Positions 7,500-16,919 of a stretch of 64,000 bases of DNA are shown one piece after another. Made by a program: the position numbers and the translations under genes. The notes under the pieces were generated by a model that had not been told where the DNA came from, ran no database searches, and worked only from the letters and a program-made list of their open reading frames with translations. The stretch is from Robertmurraya_A mangrovi (GTDB taxonomy: Bacteria > Bacillota > Bacilli > Bacillales > Cytobacillaceae): contig NZ_JAXOFX010000004.1 of the NCBI RefSeq assembly GCF_034427655.1, positions 186,001 to 250,000 on the forward strand, in the 5' to 3' direction. Numbering within the stretch: the stretch's first letter is position 1; every line of letters starts with the position of its first letter.

Positions 7500-9368
7500 T
7501 TGATGGAGAATGCATGGATCATACCGCTTTTCCCGCTACTATCCTTTTTCATCCTTCTTTTAATAGGAAAAAGACTAAAAGAATCAAGTGCATACATAGG
7601 AATTTTGTTCACACTTTCTTCTTTAGTTTTTTCTTTGTTGGCCTTATTTGGCCGTTTCAATTCACCTACTTACAAGGCAGAAACGGTATGGCTTACAATA
7701 GGGGATGTTCAATTAACAGCGGGTTTTGAAGTAAATCAATTAAATGCGTTAATGCTAGTAATCGTGTCATTAGTTAGCTTACTTGTACATACGTACTCAA
7801 AAGGCTACATGCATGGTGATGAGCGTTTTCCAGTATTCTATGCTTATTTAGGATTATTTACTTTTGCAATGCTAGGCTTAGTGTTGTCACCAAACTTACT
7901 TCAAACGTATATTTTCTGGGAATTAGTAGGATTAGGTTCATTCCTATTAATCGGATTTTACTTTTATAAAGAAGAAGCAAAAGCGGCAGCAAAGAAAGCT
8001 TTTATCATGACTCGTATTGGGGATGTGGGTCTCCTTATTGGAATGATTCTTTTATTCTGGCAAGTGGGCAGCTTCGAATACGATGAAATTTTTAAAGCGG
8101 TGGAAGCAGGTTCAATCTCTGCTGGAATGATTACTTTGACGGCAATCCTTATTTTTGTCGGTGCTGTTGGTAAATCGGGTCAATTCCCGCTTCATACATG
8201 GTTACCGGACGCGATGGAAGGTCCGACACCAGTTTCAGCTTTAATCCCTGCAGCAACAATGGTTGCAGCAGGGGTATATTTAGTAGCAGCATTATTCCCG
8301 CTATTTGCAGCAAGTGAAACAGCGATGATGACAGTAGCTATTATCGGTGCATTTACGGCTATTTTTGCGGCTAGTATTGGCTTAGTTCAAAAGGATATTA
8401 AGAGAGTATTAGCTTACTCAACGGTATCTCAACTTGGTTATATGATGCTTGCATTAGGTTCAGCTGGCTATGTAGCTGGTGTGTTCCACTTAATGACTCA
8501 CGCATTTTTCAAAGCATTACTGTTCTTAGCAGCAGGTAGTGTTATCCATGCGGTTCATACGCAGGATATCGAAAAAATGGGTGGACTTTGGAAAAAGTTA
8601 AAAGTAACGGGACCACTGTTCTTAATCGGAACAATGGCAATCAGTGGGGTACCGTTATTCTCTGGATTCTTTAGTAAGGAAGAAATTCTAATTGCTACTT
8701 GGGCACATGGAAATACGGCTCTATTCTGGCTGGCGGTTATCGCAGCATTCTTTACAGCTTTCTATATGTTCCGTCTATTTTTCATGGTATTCTCTGGTGA
8801 AGCTCGTAGCGAAATGAAAAATGTTCATGAGTCACCATCTGTTATGACTCTTCCTATGGTTGTGTTAGGGATTTTAGCAGTAGTGGCTGGATACGTGAAT
8901 ACACCTTGGTTTGGAACATTCCTTGGAGACTGGTTAGTAGAAGATAATCATTCTTTAGGTCATGGCCATATCGAAGGTCCATTATGGATTATGATTGTGG
9001 CAACAGTTGTTTCATTACTTGGAATTCTTCTTGCCTACTTAATTTATGGCAAACGTTCAATCAGTAGAGACTGGCTTTCTAGCCGAGCTCCAATCTCATA
9101 TAACATTCTTTATAACAAATACTTCATCGATGAGTTTTATCAAATCACGGTTGTAAAAGTAACGAAAGTATTTAGTTTATTCTTACGTTATCTTGAAGTA
9201 TTCCTTGTTGAAGGTCTTGTTAAAGGAATCGTTGGGATTGTTCAAGGTCTTGGAAAAGTGGGATCTAGAGTTCATAACGGGCAAGTACAAATGTACGGAA
9301 CGGTTGCTTTTGTTGGCTTAGCTGTTTTAGTGGTTATTTTCGCATTAACAGGGGGGTACTTTGAATGA
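7500..9368 (+). CDS. nuoL: NADH-quinone oxidoreductase subunit L
   Basis: The 622-aa antiporter-like proton-pumping subunit has about 16 membrane segments and a long amphipathic C-terminal helix (about 510-600). Family signatures are FWELVGLGSFLLIGFYF and GKSGQFPLHTWLPDAMEGPTPVSAL, the latter with the pump Lys/His residues. AAAGGGG lies at 7484-7490. The in-frame GTG 7494 is too close, so I chose TTG 7500, with ATG 7503 as the alternative. It overlaps nuoM by 4 bp. Confidence 0.95.
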   Translation: MMENAWIIPLFPLLSFFILLLIGKRLKESSAYIGILFTLSSLVFSLLALFGRFNSPTYKAETVWLTIGDVQLTAGFEVNQLNALMLVIVSLVSLLVHTYSKGYMHGDERFPVFYAYLGLFTFAMLGLVLSPNLLQTYIFWELVGLGSFLLIGFYFYKEEAKAAAKKAFIMTRIGDVGLLIGMILLFWQVGSFEYDEIFKAVEAGSISAGMITLTAILIFVGAVGKSGQFPLHTWLPDAMEGPTPVSALIPAATMVAAGVYLVAALFPLFAASETAMMTVAIIGAFTAIFAASIGLVQKDIKRVLAYSTVSQLGYMMLALGSAGYVAGVFHLMTHAFFKALLFLAAGSVIHAVHTQDIEKMGGLWKKLKVTGPLFLIGTMAISGVPLFSGFFSKEEILIATWAHGNTALFWLAVIAAFFTAFYMFRLFFMVFSGEARSEMKNVHESPSVMTLPMVVLGILAVVAGYVNTPWFGTFLGDWLVEDNHSLGHGHIEGPLWIMIVATVVSLLGILLAYLIYGKRSISRDWLSSRAPISYNILYNKYFIDEFYQITVVKVTKVFSLFLRYLEVFLVEGLVKGIVGIVQGLGKVGSRVHNGQVQMYGTVAFVGLAVLVVIFALTGGYFE

Positions 9369-10879
9369 ATTCAGCTTATTTTCTTACAGCCTTAGTTTTC
9401 TCCCCTTTACTTGGTGTATTATTACTCTCGTTTATTCCTAAAACACAGGAATCAACGATTAAACTAGTTGGCTTTCTAGCTACATTACCAGCTCTTATTT
9501 TATCGTTAGTGGCTTATTTTCAATATCGAGCAGGTGCCAATTTAGATCAGTATAGTGTGGCCTACAACTGGATTCAATTTGGTGGAGCAGATCCACAAAT
9601 TAAAGATTTTGGTTTGTTTTCAGTTAAGTATGAGTTAGGTGTAGATGGTTTTTCGTTAATCATGATTGTATTAACAGCGGTACTATCCACGCTTGCAGCA
9701 ATCGCTTCCGTTCATATTAAAAAAGAATGGAAAGGGTATTTCATGTTATTCCTTCTATTAGAGTTAGGGATGCTTGGAGTATTTGCTGCAGAAAACTTAA
9801 TTCTATTCTTTATCTTTTTTGAAATTACTCTTATTCCTATGTTCTTCCTAATTGGAAAATGGGGTTATCATGAAAAAGAAAAAGCGGCGTACAGCTTCTT
9901 AATCTACAATGGTTTAGGTTCAGCTGTATTATTGATCGTGATTATGGTTCTTTTTGCAAAAGCAAGAACAGCCAATATCGAAGCTCTTCAACAAATTATG
10001 ATGATTGAGAATGGGCCGATTTCAGACACGGTTAAAATGGGATTATTAATCGCTTTATTAGTAGCGTTCGGTGTAAAACTACCAATTTTCCCATTACATA
10101 GCTGGATGTTACGTGTTCACGTTCAGGCACCACCATCTATCGTAATGCTGCACTCTGGTATTCTTTTAAAAATTGGTGCTTACGGTCTTATCCGCTTTGG
10201 TATGGGACTCTTCCCAGAGCAATTTAAGACACTAGCCGTTTTATTAGCTATTCTTGGTGTGGTCAACCTGCTTTACGGAGCTTTCTTAGCTTTCATACAG
10301 GAAGATTTCAAAATGGTTCTTGCTTATTCATCTATTTCCCATATGGGTATTGTTCTTATCGGGTTAGGTGCATTAAATGAAGCGGGAATTCAAGGTGCTA
10401 TTTTCCAAGTAGTATCTCACGGTTTAATCTCTGCTCTATTATTCTTCTTAGTAGGAGTATTTTATGAGCGTTTCCATACGTCACATATCAACAAGCTTGG
10501 TGGAATGGCAAAGGGAATGCCTATAACAGCAGGATTCTTACTAGCTGGTGCGATGGCCTCACTTGGTTTACCGGGGATGTCTGGTTTCGTAAGTGAATTT
10601 ATGGCGTTTTTAGGGTTATTTAAAGAAATGCCAATCATTGCAGCGATAGGCTGTATCGGGATTATTATGACAGCTGTTTATTTATTAAGAGCGGTTCTTG
10701 GAATCACATATGGAAAAGCTCAACGTGATTTTGTGGGTGTAACCGATTTAAAATCAGTTGAATTCATTCCAGTATTGGTTTTAGTAGGGTTTATCGTTTT
10801 AATTGGTGTTTACCCAAGTGTACTAAGTGAACCACTTAAAACAACACTTGAGACTATCATGCTTGGGTTAGGGGGGTGA
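9365..10879 (+). CDS. nuoM: NADH-quinone oxidoreductase subunit M
   Basis: The 504-aa antiporter-like proton-pumping subunit has about 14 transmembrane segments. The segment VKLPIFPLHSWMLRVHVQAP corresponds to the conserved pump loop with Lys and His, and FEITLIPMFFLIGKWG carries the conserved membrane Glu. It overlaps nuoL in ATGA and is followed after 6 bp by nuoN. Confidence 0.96.
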   Translation: MNSAYFLTALVFSPLLGVLLLSFIPKTQESTIKLVGFLATLPALILSLVAYFQYRAGANLDQYSVAYNWIQFGGADPQIKDFGLFSVKYELGVDGFSLIMIVLTAVLSTLAAIASVHIKKEWKGYFMLFLLLELGMLGVFAAENLILFFIFFEITLIPMFFLIGKWGYHEKEKAAYSFLIYNGLGSAVLLIVIMVLFAKARTANIEALQQIMMIENGPISDTVKMGLLIALLVAFGVKLPIFPLHSWMLRVHVQAPPSIVMLHSGILLKIGAYGLIRFGMGLFPEQFKTLAVLLAILGVVNLLYGAFLAFIQEDFKMVLAYSSISHMGIVLIGLGALNEAGIQGAIFQVVSHGLISALLFFLVGVFYERFHTSHINKLGGMAKGMPITAGFLLAGAMASLGLPGMSGFVSEFMAFLGLFKEMPIIAAIGCIGIIMTAVYLLRAVLGITYGKAQRDFVGVTDLKSVEFIPVLVLVGFIVLIGVYPSVLSEPLKTTLETIMLGLGG

Positions 10880-10885
10880 TGAAGG

Positions 10886-12400
10886 ATGGATCTTGAGACA
10901 TTACTATCATTTAAATGGGGAATCATGGGACCGGAGTTCATCATCCTTGGTGTAGCAACTATTCTTTCGCTACTAGATTTGTTTATGCCAAAAAAAATGG
11001 ACAGAAAAGTTTTAGGATGGTTTGCCTTTGGTGGAATTATCCTAGCAATTATTTCTTTAATCTCACTAGTAGATTTACCAGTTAACTCCATTTTGTATGA
11101 TACTTTTAGACTAGATGGTTTTGCTAAAGCATTTAAGCTTTTACTATTGATTGGAGCAGCTCTAGTAATGTTGCTTGCGATCAGCTATGAACCAAAAGAA
11201 GGTTTAAAAGAGTACAAAGGTGAGTTCTACTATTTATTCATGGCTGCCTTATTAGGCGCAATGATCATGTCTTCTAGTGGCGATTTAATTACATTGTTTG
11301 TTGGATTAGAATTACTTTCTGTTAGTTCATATATTTTAGCTGGTTTAAGAAAAAAGCATTTACCTTCAAACGAATCAGCCATGAAATATGTGATTAATGG
11401 TGGTATCTCAACAGCTATTACCTTATTCGGTATGAGTTACCTTTACGGTTTAACAGGCACAACAAACTTAAAGGGTATGGCAAATGTTTTATCGGCAGCC
11501 TTTGACACTCAACAAATTTATTTACTAGGTTTGTCTTTCTTAATGGTTCTAGTTGGATTATCTTTCAAACTAGCATCTGTTCCGTTCCATATGTGGGCAC
11601 CTGATGTGTATGAAGGAGCACCAACTCCAGTAACGGCGTTTTTAAGTGTTGTATCAAAAACAGCAGGATTTATCATTCTATTACGAGTGTTAATCTATAT
11701 TTTTGCCAATACACCTGCAGACTCCTTACGTACAGAACCAATGCTAGTAAGTATGCAGGATTATCTAAGCTTTTTAGCAGCTGCGACCATGATTATTGGT
11801 AACGTTATTGCGTTAAAACAACGCAACATAAAGAGACTTTTTGCCTACTCGAGTATTGCCCATGCGGGTTATCTTTTAGTAGCAATTAGTACTTTATCCA
11901 TGGTTATGTTTGATACGTTATGGTTCTATCTTGGCGCATATTTATTTATGAACTTAGGTGCTTTTGCGATTATTCAAATTATTACGCAAAAAAGTGATAA
12001 AGAAGATATCAGTCAATTTGCTGGTTTATACAAGCGTTCTCCGATTTTAGCTGTTGGGATGGGGATATTCATCCTTTCATTAGCTGGGATTCCAGGAACA
12101 GCAGGTTTCATTGGAAAGCTAAATATCTTTATTGGAGCACTTGTGACGGAGCCTGCACACTATGTGTTGGCTTCCATCCTAATTGCAACAACAGTAGTTT
12201 CGTATTTCTACTACTTCGGTATTTTAACGCAAATGTTCTTCCGTCCAGCAGCGACCGATGAAAAATTAAGCGTACCAATTGGAGTTAGTATCGTAATCGG
12301 ACTCTGCTTACTTGCAACAATCCTATTTGGAGTACTTCCAAATATCGCATTTGATTTCTTACACAATAACTTTGGGGGATTCATGGACTTCTTCCAATAA
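10886..12400 (+). CDS. nuoN: NADH-quinone oxidoreductase subunit N
   Basis: The 504-aa third antiporter-like subunit is the last gene of the nuo operon. The segments VGLELLSVSSYILAGL and FHMWAPDVYEGAPTPVTAFL are typical of NuoN. The start ATG follows GGGGGG and GAAGG. Downstream lies a structured 200-bp region ending in a terminator (12571-12600). No nuoE, nuoF or nuoG follows. Confidence 0.96.
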   Translation: MDLETLLSFKWGIMGPEFIILGVATILSLLDLFMPKKMDRKVLGWFAFGGIILAIISLISLVDLPVNSILYDTFRLDGFAKAFKLLLLIGAALVMLLAISYEPKEGLKEYKGEFYYLFMAALLGAMIMSSSGDLITLFVGLELLSVSSYILAGLRKKHLPSNESAMKYVINGGISTAITLFGMSYLYGLTGTTNLKGMANVLSAAFDTQQIYLLGLSFLMVLVGLSFKLASVPFHMWAPDVYEGAPTPVTAFLSVVSKTAGFIILLRVLIYIFANTPADSLRTEPMLVSMQDYLSFLAAATMIIGNVIALKQRNIKRLFAYSSIAHAGYLLVAISTLSMVMFDTLWFYLGAYLFMNLGAFAIIQIITQKSDKEDISQFAGLYKRSPILAVGMGIFILSLAGIPGTAGFIGKLNIFIGALVTEPAHYVLASILIATTVVSYFYYFGILTQMFFRPAATDEKLSVPIGVSIVIGLCLLATILFGVLPNIAFDFLHNNFGGFMDFFQ

Positions 12401-12415
12401 TTTTGTATAAAGTAT

Positions 12416-12560
12416 GATTATGAGTTGGGGGATTCATAATCATAGAATGGGTTAATAAAAGGGGTAAATATAAATTCAATTCGCTTTTAATATTTGTTAC
12501 ACTTTTACCCCTTGTTTTAATAGGGGATAAACAACGGGTAAAGGATAACACTATTAAAAT
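12416..12560 (+). other. Inverted repeats after nuoN
   Basis: ATGATTATGA pairs with TCATAATCAT (about 12416-12445). AAGGGGTAAA near 12460 pairs with TTTTACCCCTT near 12505. TTTTAATAG pairs with CTATTAAAA (about 12515-12558). These sit between nuoN and its terminator and would fold the 3' end of the transcript. No coding content was seen. Confidence 0.45.
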
Positions 12561-12570
12561 AGCTAAAATT

Positions 12571-12600
12571 AGAAGGGGAGAAATCTCCTTCTTTTTTTTA
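12571..12600 (+). terminator. Rho-independent terminator of the nuo operon
   Basis: AGAAGGGGAGA (12571-12581) pairs with TCTCCTTCT (12584-12592), followed by eight T. Confidence 0.8.
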
Positions 12601-12752
12601 TTTTCAGGTACATAGAACTAAAAAAATAATAGAAGAACATTCTGTGAAACCTTTTTATGCGTTTATTCGTCAAATGCTAGGAGTTAAACTTTCCGTATAG
12701 GAAAAACAATGATAAAATGGAAGGTAGTTTGTCTTTTTGGGAGGTCAGATGG

Positions 12753-13004
12753 ATGTTATCAGGATTTGGACATCAAGCACTAATCAGTATCACATCACAT
12801 CTCATTTTTATTGCACTTGCTTGGTGGGCTCTAGGTGCCATTAATTATGAACGGTTGCTTAGAGGTAACCACGTTTTTCAAGCAAGAGTCCTGTATGTTC
12901 TCCTTTCCATTGTGATTGGGTCGACCGTGAGTAACTTTTTCTTAGATTACCTTCTTTGGTCACAGCAACTTCCACTCATTTTACAACTAATTTATAAAAA
13001 TTAG
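12753..13004 (+). CDS. ywzB: DUF1146 family membrane protein (YwzB-like)
   Basis: A small 83-aa membrane protein with two hydrophobic segments and the motif ALAWWALGAINYERLL, as in the YwzB/DUF1146 family that sits upstream of murA in Bacillus. I chose ATG 12753 because GGGAGG (12739-12744) lies 8 bp upstream; an in-frame ATG at 12717 has no ribosome site. The function is unknown. The conserved position next to ywmB and murA hints at an envelope role. Confidence 0.85.
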   Translation: MLSGFGHQALISITSHLIFIALAWWALGAINYERLLRGNHVFQARVLYVLLSIVIGSTVSNFFLDYLLWSQQLPLILQLIYKN

Positions 13005-13275
13005 GACTTCATACATTTTTAAGTATAGTGCTTCTAAAGTACAATGAAATTTGTGTGCTATTGAACAAAGTTTGTATAAAGCTTGAGTTTTGTAGGGTAC
13101 ATAGTTGTCAAGTATGGTTAGATGCACATTTTTAAAAAATCACTGTATGCTATGGTATAAGTAAAATGTTTTATAAAACAAAATTTTTTATTCAATTGTC
13201 AAAAAGTGACGACATTTACTAAGTATGTACTTTTTCTCCTTGGTAACAATGGTATTAAGGGGAGGAGTTACAGAT

Positions 13276-14025
13276 ATGATGAAAAAAATGCTATCACTTT
13301 TAATAATTGGAATTTTAGGTTTTGGAATAATTAACTTTGGGAATAAAACCATTGTTGCAAAAAATGAACTTGATCTTTTTAAAATGGCTTCTGTTTTAGA
13401 AGGCGAGAATATTTTGTTCAATGAATGGTCTTTATATGCAAGAGAAAAAGTGGAAAGTTTTAAAAGTCACAATGAAGTCATCACTTATCGCGATGAGTTG
13501 AAAACTAAGTTTCCAACATGGAAATGGGAAGAGTCATCAAACGTAAGTCGTTGGGAAGCAAGAGCTACTCAAGCAACAAAAGATGGGTTAGTTGAGAGTA
13601 TCCAAATTTTAACGACCCTCACAAATAAAAATCTACAAACGTATATCATATATGAGGCCAAAAGTGAGAACAATTTTAATAACGATACCGAATCTTTTCT
13701 AAAAAAAGAACTTTTGGTAAAACTTGCAGAGATCTTTAAGGGGAATCCCACAATTTTCTCTTGTATAAAAGGCGAATTCAGTGATAATATTAGTAAGTCT
13801 TTGCCTTATACTGTCAATCATTTACTAAATGCTTTTCAGGCAAAAGAGATAGAAGCCTTAGAAGAAGATTCATTTATATCAACATCGGCCTATTCACCAT
13901 TATTTAATGCTGGGTTGATGAATAACAATGAAGACATGAATTTGCAAATTGGACTAAGAACTCAAGGATTGGGCGCAAAGACTACCTTTGTAGTTGGAAC
14001 ACCAATCATTACGATTGAATATTAA
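13276..14025 (+). CDS. ywmB: YwmB family exported protein
   Basis: A 249-aa protein with an N-terminal hydrophobic segment (about residues 5-22) that would act as a signal peptide or anchor. It matches the YwmB family (named 'TATA-box binding' in databases from a fold resemblance) by position before murA, size and the SIQILTTL and TQGLGAKTTFVVGTPIITIEY-like parts. GGGGAGGAG lies 5-6 bp before the double ATG at 13276/13279; an upstream ATG at 13225 lacks a ribosome site. Function is unknown. It is followed after 32 bp by murA. Confidence 0.8.
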   Translation: MMKKMLSLLIIGILGFGIINFGNKTIVAKNELDLFKMASVLEGENILFNEWSLYAREKVESFKSHNEVITYRDELKTKFPTWKWEESSNVSRWEARATQATKDGLVESIQILTTLTNKNLQTYIIYEAKSENNFNNDTESFLKKELLVKLAEIFKGNPTIFSCIKGEFSDNISKSLPYTVNHLLNAFQAKEIEALEEDSFISTSAYSPLFNAGLMNNNEDMNLQIGLRTQGLGAKTTFVVGTPIITIEY

Positions 14026-14057
14026 TATAGAGAAATTGGACGCGGAGGGGAATACAC

Positions 14058-15368
14058 TTGGAAAAAATCATCGTCCGCGGCGGAAGAAAGCTAAGCGGTT
14101 CTGTAAAAGTTGAAGGAGCCAAAAATGCTGTCTTACCTGTGATCGCCGCTACATTATTAGCAAGTGATGGAAAAAGCGTAATTCGTGATGTGCCAACTCT
14201 CTCCGATGTATACACGATCAATGAAGTATTACGCTATTTAAATGCCGAAGTGGTATTTAAAGATAATGAAGTCACTGTTGATGCATCTAGAGAGTTGAAA
14301 GTAGAGGCACCATTTGAATATGTTCGTAAAATGCGTGCTTCAGTATTAGTGATGGGATCCTTACTTGCGCGCAATGGTCGTGCACGTGTGGCACTTCCTG
14401 GTGGATGTGCAATAGGTTCTCGCCCTATTGACCAGCACTTAAAAGGCTTTGAAGCTATGGGTGCTACTGTACGAGTAGGAAATGGTTTTATCGAGGCTGA
14501 AGCAACAGAAGGCCGTCTACATGGTGCGAAAATCTATTTAGATTTCCCTAGTGTAGGCGCAACGGAAAATATCATGATGGCTGCCACTCTGGCTCAAGGT
14601 ACTACAATTATCGAGAACGTAGCAAAAGAACCGGAAATTGTAGATTTAGCTAACTTCCTTAACAAAATGGGAGCAAAGGTTAGAGGAGCAGGTACGGGTA
14701 CAATCCGTATTGAAGGCGTTGACGTTTTATTTGGAGCAGAGCATAACATTATTCCTGACCGTATCGAAGCTGGGACTTTTATGGTTGCCTCAGCGATTAC
14801 AGGCGGAAATGTGTTAGTAAAAGGTGCTGTTCCTGAGCATTTAACCTCTCTTATTGCCAAAATGGAAGAGATGGGCGTTATGATTGAAGAAGAAGCAGAT
14901 GGACTACGCGTCATTGGTCCTGAAACATTAAAGGCTGTTGATATTAAAACAATGCCACATCCAGGTTTCCCAACAGATATGCAATCACAAATGATGGCTT
15001 TACTATTACGTGCGAATGGTACGGGAATGATTACCGAAACCGTGTTCGAAAACCGTTTCATGCACGTAGAAGAATTCCGTCGTATGAATGCTGATATCAA
15101 AATCGAGGGACGCTCTGTTATTATGAATGGACCATCTAGCCTTCAAGGGGCAGAAGTAGCTGCTACAGATTTACGTGCTGCTGCTGCTTTAATCCTAACG
15201 GGTCTAGTAGCGGATGGAATCACTCGTGTAACAGAACTAAAACACCTTGATCGCGGCTATGTAGACTTCCACCACAAACTTGCTTCATTAGGTGCTGACA
15301 TCGAAAGAGTAAAAGAAGTGGAAGAAACAATCATCGAAAAAACTTATATTAGCGATATGAACGCTTAA
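14058..15368 (+). CDS. murA: UDP-N-acetylglucosamine 1-carboxyvinyltransferase
   Basis: A 436-aa enzyme that catalyses the first committed step of peptidoglycan synthesis, transferring enolpyruvate from PEP to UDP-GlcNAc in the cytoplasm. KVEGAKNAVLPVIAATLLA contains the conserved Lys-Asn pair, and the loop PGGCAIGSRPIDQHLKG carries the catalytic Cys (residue 117), the fosfomycin target. The start is TTG 14058 behind GCGGAGGGG. By its position next to ywmB and spoIID it corresponds to murAA. A strong terminator follows at 15375. Confidence 0.97.
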   Translation: MEKIIVRGGRKLSGSVKVEGAKNAVLPVIAATLLASDGKSVIRDVPTLSDVYTINEVLRYLNAEVVFKDNEVTVDASRELKVEAPFEYVRKMRASVLVMGSLLARNGRARVALPGGCAIGSRPIDQHLKGFEAMGATVRVGNGFIEAEATEGRLHGAKIYLDFPSVGATENIMMAATLAQGTTIIENVAKEPEIVDLANFLNKMGAKVRGAGTGTIRIEGVDVLFGAEHNIIPDRIEAGTFMVASAITGGNVLVKGAVPEHLTSLIAKMEEMGVMIEEEADGLRVIGPETLKAVDIKTMPHPGFPTDMQSQMMALLLRANGTGMITETVFENRFMHVEEFRRMNADIKIEGRSVIMNGPSSLQGAEVAATDLRAAAALILTGLVADGITRVTELKHLDRGYVDFHHKLASLGADIERVKEVEETIIEKTYISDMNA

Positions 15369-15374
15369 AACTAG

Positions 15375-15407
15375 CACAGAGTGGACTCCACTCTGTGTTT
15401 TTTTATT
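15375..15407 (+). terminator. murA terminator
   Basis: CACAGAGTGGA (15375-15385) pairs with TCCACTCTGTG (15387-15397), followed by a T-rich run. Confidence 0.9.
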
Positions 15408-15438
15408 ATTTTATAATTTTTGTGTTGATTAAATAACT

Positions 15439-15451
15439 GGTGACTGGCACC
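15439..15451. repeat. REP-like palindrome, copy 1
   Basis: GGTGACTGGCACC, a variant of the dispersed core. It lies between murA and spoIID together with copy 2. Confidence 0.7.
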
Positions 15452-15574
15452 TGTAATAGTATTGAAATATTTCTCTTTTTTATGTGGAATTTTTTATAAA
15501 AGTGCTCTTAATAGCAAGTAGCATGTACATATTCCGTTGACCACTCACGGCCGTATTGTTACAAAACCATTTCA

Positions 15575-15587
15575 AGTGCCTGTCACC
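15575..15587. repeat. REP-like palindrome, copy 2
   Basis: AGTGCCTGTCACC, one base off the forward core GGTGCCTGTCACC. It lies 124 bp after copy 1 and immediately upstream of the candidate SigE promoter. Confidence 0.7.
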
Positions 15588-15598
15588 CTTTTTTACTG

Positions 15599-15628
15599 TC
15601 ATAAAAGCTTGTCCATATCCATATGTAT
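15599..15628 (+). promoter_or_regulatory. Candidate SigE promoter of spoIID
   Basis: GTCATAA (15599-15605), a 14-bp spacer and CATATGTAT (15620-15628) resemble SigE -35 (KTCATAT) and -10 (CATA...T) elements. spoIID is a SigE-dependent gene in Bacillus subtilis. The match is partial. Confidence 0.4.
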
Positions 15629-15695
15629 GAATTAGACAGGATTCCTTAGGAAGGTCTGTTGTTTACATATAAATCTCATATGGAGGCTTTGTAAC

Positions 15696-16724
15696 ATGAT
15701 GAAAATGAAACCAATCGTCGTAATCGCCGCAGTATTATTTGTCGTCACTCTCATGATTCCTACTCTTCTTGTCCTCCCGTTTTCTGAAGAAAAGGCCAGT
15801 GGAAAACTTGGTGAACAACTAACCAAAAAAGCGGAGGAAGTAGAAGTGAAAGAAACATTGGAACCCGCAGTAGAAGTTGCAGTATATCGAACGGCTGCTA
15901 AACAACTTGAAAAGCCCTCACTTGAAGAATATATTGTTGGAGTAGTTGCCTCTGAAATGCCGGCTGACTTTGAGCATGAGGCTCTAAAGGCACAGGCGTT
16001 AACGGCAAGAACCTATATCGTCAAACAAATGATGAGTGAAGAAAAAGTGGGCGTTCCAAAAGGGGCAATCGTCACGGACACCGTACAGCATCAAGTATAT
16101 AAAAGTGAAGCAGAACTGAAAAAGCAATGGGGCAAGGACTATAAATGGAAAATAAAAAAGGTTAGGGAAGCAGTAAATGCGACTGCTGGTCAAATTTTAA
16201 CCTATGATGGGCAACCTATCTCAGCAACCTTCTTTTCAACGAGTAACGGTTATACAGAAGATTCAGGTGCGATTTGGCCAAATAAGCTGCCATACCTAAA
16301 GAGTGTAGAAAGTCCATGGGATCTTAACTCTCCGAAGTTTAAAGGTCAAAATATATTCTCCATTTCTGAATTTCAATCCAAACTAGGGGTCACTCTACCG
16401 AACGACCAAACCATAGGCAAGGTTATTGAAAGAACAGAAGGAAATCGAGTAGCAAAAGTCGATATAAATGGAAAAGTACTAACAGGAAAAGAGATAAGAG
16501 AAGCATTAGGGTTAAAATCAACAGATTTCACCTGGGAAAAAAGAGGAGACAAAATCGTCATTTCCACGAAAGGTTTTGGCCATGGAGTGGGTATGAGTCA
16601 ATACGGTGCAAACGGTATGGCTGCAGAAGGGAAAACCTATAAAGATATTGTAGAGTATTATTACAAAGGAACAAAGGTTGCTGAGGCATCCAAATATTTA
16701 AATAAAGTCATGGCAAAAAAATAA
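15696..16724 (+). CDS. spoIID: Stage II sporulation protein D, lytic transglycosylase
   Basis: A 342-aa membrane-anchored enzyme that degrades septal peptidoglycan during forespore engulfment together with SpoIIP and SpoIIM. One N-terminal transmembrane segment (about residues 6-28) precedes the SpoIID domain. EYIVGVVASEMP contains the catalytic Glu (residue 87), followed by ALKAQALTARTYI, and GFGHGVGMSQYGANGMA lies near the C-terminus. The start ATG follows GGAGG. It is a single gene with its own candidate SigE promoter and terminator, expressed in the mother cell by analogy with B. subtilis. Confidence 0.95.
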   Translation: MMKMKPIVVIAAVLFVVTLMIPTLLVLPFSEEKASGKLGEQLTKKAEEVEVKETLEPAVEVAVYRTAAKQLEKPSLEEYIVGVVASEMPADFEHEALKAQALTARTYIVKQMMSEEKVGVPKGAIVTDTVQHQVYKSEAELKKQWGKDYKWKIKKVREAVNATAGQILTYDGQPISATFFSTSNGYTEDSGAIWPNKLPYLKSVESPWDLNSPKFKGQNIFSISEFQSKLGVTLPNDQTIGKVIERTEGNRVAKVDINGKVLTGKEIREALGLKSTDFTWEKRGDKIVISTKGFGHGVGMSQYGANGMAAEGKTYKDIVEYYYKGTKVAEASKYLNKVMAKK

Positions 16725-16726
16725 GA

Positions 16727-16757
16727 AAAGCTGTCGATACGTTTCGACAGCTTTTTT
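16727..16757 (+). terminator. spoIID terminator
   Basis: AAAAGCTGTCGA pairs with TCGACAGCTTTT around a short loop, followed by T residues. Confidence 0.9.
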
Positions 16758-16796
16758 AAAGTTTAAGAAAGTATAAGCTTTTTGAAGTTAGACAAC

Positions 16797-16919
16797 TGTC
16801 CAGCTCCAGCGCCTAGCCCTTCGAGTCAAATGTTCTTCCATCCTAAAAGTCAAAAATCAGACTTTTAGGATGGAAGAACATTTGCTTGTCAGGGCTGACC
16901 AAGGCGCTTGCGCTTTTCT
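16797..16919. repeat. Large-hairpin repeat element
   Basis: A perfect 24-bp inverted repeat, 16828-16851 against 16860-16883, with an 8-base loop is enclosed by further stems AGCGCC/GGCGCT and AGCCCT/AGGGCT. The outer sequences (CCAGCTCCAGCGCCTAGCCC and CAAGGCGCTTGCGCTTTTC) are ones I recognise from a repeat dispersed in Bacillus and Geobacillus genomes. Its right end abuts the stop codon of the vanZ-like gene. Confidence 0.8.
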
